DNA of 8,704 nt. Source: Chloroflexota bacterium (GTDB lineage Bacteria; Chloroflexota; Anaerolineae; UBA7937; B3-Chlor). Under the pieces are notes generated by a model that did no database searches, was not told where the DNA came from, and worked only from the letters and a program-made list of their open reading frames with translations. Shown here piece by piece: positions 1 through 5,084 of the stretch. The position numbers and the translations under genes were made by a program. The DNA lies in assembly GCA_030616025.1 (NCBI GenBank), contig JAUWYD010000035.1, positions 1-8,704 on the forward strand. Direction: 5' to 3'. The first letter of the stretch is position 1. The number at the start of each line of letters is the position of its first letter.

Positions 1-2185
1 CCTGCGGTTCTAAGTAGATCTCCCCCTCCAGGTAGTTCCCCCTGAACTCCACCTCCGTACCGTCGGGCACCGGGTGGCCATTGCGATCCAGAACGATGCT
101 GGTCCGCACCACCAGAGGGTTCCCTCCCACATACAGGTCCTCTCCTTCTGGTGGAGACAATCTCTCAAGTGTAATGACGTGCGATGGGTCTGGCTCCAGA
201 ACGGTCGGCAGGTCATAAGCCACCCCCTCGACGTCGACTGGCGCCGCGCCGGCCGGAATGAAGTCCAGTTCAAAGAGGGGTCGGAGTGAAGTTTCCAAAG
301 AGAGCCCAGTCTTCCCGTACACTGCAAAGTAAGCGGTCAGTTTGCTTACCTCGCTCTCGTCAAGGTGATAGGGCGCATCGTAGGCGATGGCGACGACCTT
401 CTTGTCAGTCAAGAAGTAGTCTCTGTCCTGCAAGAACTCCTTGACGGCCCTCGAGGCGGGGAAATCGTCAGGGTTGTAGTCCGACAGAGCCAATATCACC
501 CATTCAGCATCTCCTATCAGACCCTCGACCAATGCCCTGTCCGAGTCAGTCAAATCACCCTCGATCCAGTCGTGGACTTGGGCGAAGCTCAGTGTATCCA
601 CTTTCTCCGGGTTGACTTGACGCGTGCCTTCAGGGCCATAAAGGCGAAGCAACGCATCCTGCACAGCTCCATATGGCAAGACCTGAGTTGCGTAGCAATC
701 TCCAAAACACTCGAGGATCAGGACGTCGTCGTCGGGACCGGGAGAATCCGGCAGACGGGTGCGAAACTCTTCATGGATGGGATAGAGAAGAGTGAGGGAA
801 TCTTCGGCTATCTGCCGAACCGCGCTTCCCCCAGCGCCCACCGCGCTTGTGGCAAGGTCTTCATCCACCAAGACCTCACTCAAGGACAGGGAATCGTACA
901 GACCAATCTTGGCCTGCAATACCTTGCGGACTGATTCATCCACTCTGTCTCGAAATGCCCGATTCTCATTGTAGAGCCTTTGAAAGTACTCTATGGCGTC
1001 AATGATATTCGGCAGATCATCCGCGCTCCAATCCTCTCCCAGCGAGAAGTGAACCAGAGGCAAGATGTCGTTGCCCGCCATAAGGGCCTCGCCCGCTACG
1101 CGGAGGTGAGGGAACCCAGTCTGTCGGGCATTCAAGTGCTCCTTGATGGCCTCCGCACCAAGGAAGTCTGCCACCAGTAAACCTGAAGACTGCCAGGCCG
1201 CGAACTCCGGCAAGGCCATTGCCACCGACAGTCCTTCTTCGTCCAGGGTGAGTGGATCGGAGAAGAACTCGACGTGTTCCTGGAATGCCGCGGACCTTAC
1301 GTGAGAGATCATAAGCGCGTCTGTGGCGCCTAGGGGGTCGCCGGCGCTGAATCTCGTCACCGCAACGAAGGGCATCAACTCCAGAGCTCTGATCTCCTCC
1401 AGGCTCTTGTTGATGGTCGCCACCTCGATCTGAGGGTCGCGGCCGCTCCGCCCATAGCCGGGGAAATGCTTGGCCACCGTCGCCACCCTGCTACCGCTCC
1501 CTTCATGCACGCCCCTGATGTACGCCCTGCCCAGCCTGGCTACCCAATCCGGGTTGCCCCCGAATGCCCGAACCCCAAGGTCGCCTCGCCCCCCTGACCT
1601 GGGCATGTCAAGAGTGTCAATCACCGGCCCCAAGAGCATGTTGATTCCCACGGCGCTCAGCTCCTGCCCCACAATCACGCCAGCAGCCTCGGCATGCTGC
1701 TCACTCCATGTGGCACCAATGGACATGTTGCTGAGGAGGGGCGTGAAACCGCTGCGGAGTTGGCTGTGGGGGTAGCCATTACCCTCTTGCTGGACGGCAA
1801 TGAAGAGGGGCACGAACACCTCTTGCTCATCAATAACCCTGCTATTGGCGCTGTGGGCCAGATCCTGCAAGTCGTTGCTCAGATGTGCGACCTGCATTGG
1901 CGTGGGTTCCTCTCCTTGGTTGCTGATGTTGCCCCTGGATTCTGAGACAAGTACACTTCCAACCTTGTATTCCCGGATCAGTTGAGCAATTGCACTTTCT
2001 TCGGAGGTATCATCACCGGCAAAGTCAACCATGAACAGTTGGCCCACCCACTCCTCCCGGGTCATACGGTTCTTCAACTTGCCAATCAAATCATCCTGAG
2101 CGTGGAGATCTTGGGGGAGCAGAACAGCTACCATGCCACACAAAGCAAGTATCCTGAATGCAACGAGGACCGTCCGCCTGATCAA
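1..2185 (-). CDS. Exported glycoside hydrolase family 3 protein, NagZ-like, degenerate acid/base site (3' end outside window)
   Basis: 728 codons are open and the gene runs off base 1. The TTG start at 2185 is chosen because it gives a full signal peptide (MIRR, hydrophobic stretch about 5-23, likely cleavage after A29), has an AGGAG 10 bases upstream and overlaps the preceding stop. The ATG at 2134 (M18) would cut the signal in half. The GH3 barrel spans about residues 32-370: a QQEGN segment and GFTPLLSNMSIGAT where NagZ proteins have DQEGG and GFT..PS...IGAT, then AVGINMLLGPVIDT, KHFPGYG at 239-245 and LLVADFLG, whose D340 fits the family nucleophile. A poorly conserved region (about 400-620) sits where GH3 C-terminal domains lie, and from about 678 an Ig-like segment with VPDGTEVEF begins. 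In beta-N-acetylhexosaminidases of this family the acid/base is a His-Asp dyad in D-S-H. Here the aligned residues are D250-P251-Q252, so the His is missing. It probably acts outside the membrane on a glycan, or binds one; substrate and activity are uncertain. Confidence 0.88.
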   Translation of the reverse strand, partial: MIRRTVLVAFRILALCGMVAVLLPQDLHAQDDLIGKLKNRMTREEWVGQLFMVDFAGDDTSEESAIAQLIREYKVGSVLVSESRGNISNQGEEPTPMQVAHLSNDLQDLAHSANSRVIDEQEVFVPLFIAVQQEGNGYPHSQLRSGFTPLLSNMSIGATWSEQHAEAAGVIVGQELSAVGINMLLGPVIDTLDMPRSGGRGDLGVRAFGGNPDWVARLGRAYIRGVHEGSGSRVATVAKHFPGYGRSGRDPQIEVATINKSLEEIRALELMPFVAVTRFSAGDPLGATDALMISHVRSAAFQEHVEFFSDPLTLDEEGLSVAMALPEFAAWQSSGLLVADFLGAEAIKEHLNARQTGFPHLRVAGEALMAGNDILPLVHFSLGEDWSADDLPNIIDAIEYFQRLYNENRAFRDRVDESVRKVLQAKIGLYDSLSLSEVLVDEDLATSAVGAGGSAVRQIAEDSLTLLYPIHEEFRTRLPDSPGPDDDVLILECFGDCYATQVLPYGAVQDALLRLYGPEGTRQVNPEKVDTLSFAQVHDWIEGDLTDSDRALVEGLIGDAEWVILALSDYNPDDFPASRAVKEFLQDRDYFLTDKKVVAIAYDAPYHLDESEVSKLTAYFAVYGKTGLSLETSLRPLFELDFIPAGAAPVDVEGVAYDLPTVLEPDPSHVITLERLSPPEGEDLYVGGNPLVVRTSIVLDRNGHPVPDGTEVEFRGNYLEGEIYLEPQ

Positions 2186-3285
2186 TGAAGGCCGTCTCCT
2201 AACTCACAAACCCACTGACCATTTTTCTGAACCAGAGTGCCATCGAGATATATCTGTCCGCCGTCCCTCAAGTCCTTGATCATGTCCCAATGCAGGCCCG
2301 ATTCGTTCTTGCTGCCTGTCTGCGGGTAGCCCCTGCCCAGGCCCACGTGAACGGTGCCACCTATCTTCTCGTCGAAGAGGATGTTCTTGATGAACCGGTC
2401 TATCCCGTAGTTGTTTCCCAGGCCCAGTTCCCCCACGTACCGGGCGCCCCGGTCCATGTCCAACAATGCCAAAAGATAATCCTCTCCTCTGGTCGCGGCT
2501 GCCTTCACCACCCTCCCCTGCTCGAACCACAGGCGCACCCCTTCCACCTCCTGCCCCCCGAAAGCGGGGTAGATGGCAGGATAGCTAAAGAGAACGTGTC
2601 CTTCCACACTATCCTCCAGGGGACCGGTGAATATCTCCCCATCAGGCATATTGAGTTTGCCGTCGGCGCTGATGAATGTGCGTCCATCAACGCGCATCTT
2701 CAAGTCCGTCTCCTCTCCCTTGATGACCACTTCGCTACCCTGCTCAAAGAGGTCCTTTAGGCACTTCTGCTCCCGAGACAACCCCTCCCAGTCAAGGTCC
2801 ACGGTGTCGAACACGAAATCTTCGAATTCTGTCATGGACATTCCAGCATCCTGAGCAGCGCCGGGTGTGGGATAGAGAGTCACCACCCAACGCGTATGAT
2901 CCGTCACGTACGCCCTCACGGCCGCATCCGAGCTGCGCCACGTGGCCACTCTCCCCGGCTCGAAGCCGCTCAGCATCTTGGTATTGCTGGGCGCCAGTAT
3001 CTGGATGTATACATCCGTGTGCTGTGCCTCATGCATGCGCAAGGAAGGGAACCCGCCCAGTTGCTCCTCTGAAGCTTCCCGGAAAAGGATCTCCCTGAAG
3101 TCCTCCAACTCGATGTGGGTGATGATCTCGCCAGCTCCCTTCTGCACCGCCCGCCGATATACCTCGACCATCAGGGGCTTGGCCAAATCACTCCATGCCT
3201 TGATTTGGACGGTATCGCCCTCCTTCACCTCTGTGCAGAAATCGACAACGGTTTCGGCAAGTCGCCTCACTCTCGAGTCGAACAT
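2182..3285 (-). CDS. M29 family metallo-aminopeptidase (aminopeptidase T/PepS/AmpS type)
   Basis: 367 residues, close to the usual length of about 370-410 for family M29, cytoplasmic enzymes that remove N-terminal residues from peptides using a two-metal site. No signal peptide or membrane segment is seen. The C-terminal half carries the expected ligands in order: E217 in PDGEIFTGP, E286 in GELGLGNNYGIDRF, H313 in GGTVHVGLGRGYP, Y320, and the H332-W-D334 motif in SGLHWDMI. The order and spacing are close to those recalled for aminopeptidase T (Glu, Glu, His, Tyr, His, Asp). The start is placed at ATG 3285, giving MFDSRVRRLAE. An AGGAG lies 9 bases upstream, and the in-frame ATG 14 codons earlier (3327) falls at about the predicted transcription start, so it cannot be used. 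It is the first gene of an operon with the exported GH3 gene, whose start overlaps its stop. The pairing suggests breakdown or recycling of peptide- and glycan-containing material, but this is inference. Confidence 0.93.
   Translation of the reverse strand: MFDSRVRRLAETVVDFCTEVKEGDTVQIKAWSDLAKPLMVEVYRRAVQKGAGEIITHIELEDFREILFREASEEQLGGFPSLRMHEAQHTDVYIQILAPSNTKMLSGFEPGRVATWRSSDAAVRAYVTDHTRWVVTLYPTPGAAQDAGMSMTEFEDFVFDTVDLDWEGLSREQKCLKDLFEQGSEVVIKGEETDLKMRVDGRTFISADGKLNMPDGEIFTGPLEDSVEGHVLFSYPAIYPAFGGQEVEGVRLWFEQGRVVKAAATRGEDYLLALLDMDRGARYVGELGLGNNYGIDRFIKNILFDEKIGGTVHVGLGRGYPQTGSKNESGLHWDMIKDLRDGGQIYLDGTLVQKNGQWVCELGDGLH
2196..2200 (-). promoter_or_regulatory. Ribosome binding site supporting the TTG start of the GH3 gene
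   Basis: The minus strand reads AGGAG here, inside the end of the aminopeptidase gene and 10 bases before the TTG at 2185-2183. The TTG shares the bases TTGA with the aminopeptidase stop TGA (2184-2182). This is a typical translational-coupling overlap and supports the longer, signal-peptide-bearing start. Confidence 0.55.
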
Positions 3286-3332
3286 AACACCTGTCTCCTG
3301 TCTGCAAAACCGGCGTCCCAATCGCACAAGAG

Positions 3333-3361
3333 ATTTTATCGCATCGCCTGTCCCATGTCAA
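3333..3361 (-). promoter_or_regulatory. Sigma70-like promoter of the aminopeptidase-GH3 operon
   Basis: On the minus strand a perfect -35 TTGACA (3361-3356) is followed by a 17-bp spacer and a -10 TAAAAT (3338-3333, five of six consensus bases). Transcription should start near 3326, giving a leader of about 40 bases that contains the AGGAG before ATG 3285. This position also excludes the longer 3327 start. Confidence 0.75.
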
Positions 3362-3884
3362 CGACTGGGCGTGCCCAAGAATCACAGAACGCTTCCCACC
3401 TCTCTGACGACCTCAACCACCCACTGCCCTAGCCAGAACTCGAGACTCTGGCATCCAGACGTCTGGGCATGGACCCATCGGAGCACGTCAAGGATCGCGT
3501 CTGTGAAGGTAAGCCGAAGGAGGTCGCCCACAGGGACAGGTGCCCAGCACCGGGGCTCATGGATGGACTTGCTGGACGGGGCTCTCCACCCTACGGGGAA
3601 GCGTTGAAAGAGGGCTAATAGTGCTCGTACCAGGCGTTATGTCAAGCTGGCTTCTGAGATAGTGAGCACCGAGGAGAGTTATCAACACGTCAAGGTGGTG
3701 GCCAGGCCTGTCATGCTGCGAGGGAAGATCGGGGTGCCCTCCTATGGAAGTACAGGCATGCACGCATCCAAGCGAACGCCTACTCAAGCCGCAGGCAGTT
3801 AGTTCCCACTGCCAGCCTTCGCCTCCCCGCGAGAAGCTGCCGGAATGTCTCTTCAGACCGCGTCGGCCACACTTTCCAAGGAGA
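3362..3884. other. Intergenic stretch without a convincing gene; possible decayed coding remnant
   Basis: About 520 bases lie between the operon promoter and the end of the small HTH gene. No tRNA, CRISPR, inverted-repeat-bounded element or recognised RNA is seen. Two plus-strand frames read in a somewhat protein-like way but lack a proper start and upstream signal: 3469-3618 (ends TAA), and 3608-3802 (open from a TGA at 3605 to TAG at 3800), the latter with segments such as RRYVKLASEIVSTEESYQHV. The change of frame between them near 3610 would fit an old frameshifted gene, but neither piece matches a family I recognise. A 6-bp stem GGCAGT/ACTGCC (3794-3799 and 3808-3813, 8-base loop) lies beyond the HTH gene stop but has no T-run, so it is not called a terminator. 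Confidence 0.4.
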
Positions 3885-4133
3885 TCATCCGTAAGCTGCC
3901 TTGAGTTCCTCCTTGACCAGCTCTTGAATCTCGCGCACCAACTCCGGATATCCCGCGTAACCCAGCCGTTGCGCGAACCGCGTGACCGTCGCGGGATCCA
4001 CTTCCAGCTTTTGCGACAGCGCAGAACCGTTCATGAAGGCTGCTTCGCGGTATTCCTGGGTCAAGAAGTCGGCGATCCTCTTTTGGTTCCTTCCAAGTCG
4101 GGCGTAGTGTTGTGCGATCCTTTCTTTGAACAT
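3885..4133 (-). CDS. RpiR/MurR-family N-terminal HTH domain protein without SIS domain
   Basis: 82 residues. The protein matches only the N-terminal DNA-binding domain of RpiR/MurR regulators: an opening helix (MFKERIAQHYARL), the NQKRIADFL stretch, then the helix-turn-helix at about 35-69 containing SALSQKLEVDPATVTRFAQR and LGYAGYPEL. Full-length family members have about 280 residues and carry a SIS domain that binds phosphosugars. Here the frame ends at TGA right after the HTH domain (EELKAAYG), and no SIS-like sequence follows in any minus-strand frame. The start ATG 4133 is set by AAGGAGG (4145-4139) five bases upstream; a longer in-frame start at 4277 would begin upstream of the gene's own promoter. 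It is divergent from the glycosyltransferase operon and may control that operon and itself. Either it is a genuine stand-alone DNA-binding protein or a truncated regulator; ligand sensing through SIS is not possible for this product alone. Confidence 0.8.
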   Translation of the reverse strand: MFKERIAQHYARLGRNQKRIADFLTQEYREAAFMNGSALSQKLEVDPATVTRFAQRLGYAGYPELVREIQELVKEELKAAYG

Positions 4134-4138
4134 GGAAA

Positions 4139-4145
4139 CCTCCTT
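4139..4145 (-). promoter_or_regulatory. Strong ribosome binding site of the HTH gene
   Basis: The minus strand reads AAGGAGG, a full anti-16S match, five bases before ATG 4133. It fixes the start of the short HTH protein and argues that this small gene is translated rather than dead. Confidence 0.75.
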
Positions 4146-4146
4146 A

Positions 4147-4182
4147 GGCCGGCCGCTCTCAGTACATAGTGAGGAGGCCGGC
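4147..4182. repeat. Two GGCCGGC motifs in the HTH gene leader
   Basis: GGCCGGCC occurs at 4147-4154 and GGCCGGC at 4176-4182, 29 bases apart (start to start), both inside the untranslated leader of the HTH gene. The same core is in the palindrome at 4250-4265. Three copies in about 120 bases could be binding sites for an autoregulating HTH protein. A GC-rich genome makes such hexamers common, so this is weak evidence. Confidence 0.3.
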
Positions 4183-4209
4183 AGTGTCAAACTGGGATCC
4201 CCAAGACAC

Positions 4210-4238
4210 ATTATAGCCCCTGTGCGCCCCCTGCGCAA
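4210..4238 (-). promoter_or_regulatory. Sigma70-like promoter of the HTH regulator gene
   Basis: On the minus strand -35 TTGCGC (4238-4233), a 17-bp spacer and a perfect -10 TATAAT (4215-4210). The start point would be near 4203, leaving a leader of about 70 bases. A perfect 8-bp palindrome GGGATCCC (4194-4201) lies just downstream of the predicted start. A second TTGACA (4190-4185) with a poor -10 (TATGTA) is a weaker alternative nearer the gene. Confidence 0.65.
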
Positions 4239-4249
4239 ATGCCTGTTAC

Positions 4250-4265
4250 CACCAGCCGGCCGGTG
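4250..4265. promoter_or_regulatory. Palindromic candidate operator between divergent promoters
   Basis: CACCAGCCGGCCGGTG is a 16-bp palindrome in which seven of eight base pairs match. Its centre (4257.5) is almost exactly midway between the two divergent -35 boxes (4233-4238 and 4279-4284). A dimeric regulator bound here could touch RNA polymerase at both promoters. The adjacent HTH protein is the obvious candidate ligand, but that link is inference. Confidence 0.45.
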
Positions 4266-4278
4266 TGTTGAAAACATC

Positions 4279-4307
4279 TTGCACTCACCACACCCAGCTA
4301 GTATAAT
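4279..4307 (+). promoter_or_regulatory. Sigma70-like promoter of the glycosyltransferase-YfhO operon
   Basis: A -35 TTGCAC (4279-4284), a 17-bp spacer and a perfect -10 TATAAT (4302-4307). Transcription would begin around 4314, giving a leader of about 23 bases that includes GGGTGAG (4325-4331), five bases before the TTG start at 4337. Confidence 0.7.
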
Positions 4308-4336
4308 CAGCGCAAGACAAGGACGGGTGAGATTTC

Positions 4337-5053
4337 TTGACTACGAAAACGATGGTGGTCATGCCCACCTACAACGAGGCCGAGAATCTGGTTCAGATGG
4401 TGGCCGAATTGATGACTCTGGAACTTGACGGCCTCGAGACTCTGATAATTGATGACAATTCCCCGGATGGCACTGGACAGATAGCCGATGATTTGGCAGC
4501 GCAGTATGCCAATAGAGTGCATGTAGTCCATCGCCAGGGTAAGATGGGTCTGGGAACGGCCTACATCACTGGCTTCCGCTATGCCTTGGACGCCGGCGTC
4601 GACTATGTCATCCAGATGGACGCTGACTTCTCCCACTCTCCATCCCATCTCCCCCACTTGCTGGAGAGGATACAGGAATGCGACGTCGTCATCGGATCTC
4701 GGTACGTACCCGAAGGCCGAGTTGACGAGAAGTGGAGCCCGTGGAGACGATTCCTCAGTTGGGGAGGCAACTTCTACGCCCGCGTGATCACCGGACTCCG
4801 TATACACGACACCACAGGTGGCTTCAGATGCTTCCGCCGCCAAGCCCTGCTTGCTCTGGACTTGGATCGTATCCGCTCCGAGGGATACGCCTTTCAGATA
4901 GAAGTAGCCTACGCCTGTCAACGGAAAGGTCTTCGCTTGTGTGAGATCCCCATCTACTTCGAGGATCGCTCTATGGGTCTCTCCAAGATGAGCTCGAGAA
5001 TCATCCTCGAAGCGGTGTGGCGCGTATGGCAAATGAGATGGCGATACCGGTAG
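4337..5053 (+). CDS. GT2 polyprenyl-phosphate sugar synthase (DPM1-like, polyprenol monophosphomannose synthase type)
   Basis: 238 residues, the size of single-domain DPM1-type enzymes, which transfer a sugar from GDP-mannose or a similar donor to polyprenyl phosphate on the cytoplasmic face of the membrane. Visible motifs in order: PTYNE (10-14), DDNSPDGT (39-46) for nucleotide binding, QMDADFSH (93-100) with the metal-binding D95-A-D97, GSRY (120-123), DTTGGFRCFRR (158-168), GYAFQIEV (183-190) and FEDRSMGLSKMS (208-219), the last typical of this branch of GT2. No membrane helices are present, unlike GtrB/CsbB proteins, so it should be soluble or loosely attached. The start is TTG 4337 with GGGTGAG five bases upstream; an internal ATG at codon 6 (4352) is possible but lacks as good a site. 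It is the first gene of an operon: the next start is 31 bases past its stop with no terminator between. The sugar cannot be read from sequence; mannose is the usual one. Confidence 0.92.
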   Translation: MTTKTMVVMPTYNEAENLVQMVAELMTLELDGLETLIIDDNSPDGTGQIADDLAAQYANRVHVVHRQGKMGLGTAYITGFRYALDAGVDYVIQMDADFSHSPSHLPHLLERIQECDVVIGSRYVPEGRVDEKWSPWRRFLSWGGNFYARVITGLRIHDTTGGFRCFRRQALLALDLDRIRSEGYAFQIEVAYACQRKGLRLCEIPIYFEDRSMGLSKMSSRIILEAVWRVWQMRWRYR

Positions 5054-5074
5054 TGGGAAAGCCACACCAGAGCA

Positions 5075-5081
5075 GAGGGTG
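5075..5081 (+). promoter_or_regulatory. Ribosome binding site of the YfhO-flippase gene
   Basis: GAGGGTG lies just before the TTG at 5085-5087. There is no ATG or GTG near that would preserve the first membrane helix, so this site decides the start. Confidence 0.5.
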
Positions 5082-5084
5082 TAG

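Noticed and set aside
365..934. 189-codon plus-strand open frame
   Set aside because: Antisense to the GH3 reading frame, which is continuous and has a signal peptide and family motifs.
3286..3327. Longer N-terminus for the aminopeptidase starting at 3327
   Set aside because: It coincides with the predicted transcription start near 3326, so the codon would not be on the transcript.
2942..3607. 221-codon plus-strand open frame spanning the aminopeptidase start
   Set aside because: The first half is antisense to the aminopeptidase and the translation has no domain; it also runs through the operon promoter.
3794..3813. Hairpin as a terminator for the HTH gene
   Set aside because: Only six pairs, an eight-base loop and no T-run on the minus strand.
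4134..4277. Longer N-terminus for the HTH protein starting at 4277
   Set aside because: The added part is Arg/Gly-rich and unlike the family, lies over both divergent promoters, and the strong AAGGAGG directly precedes ATG 4133.
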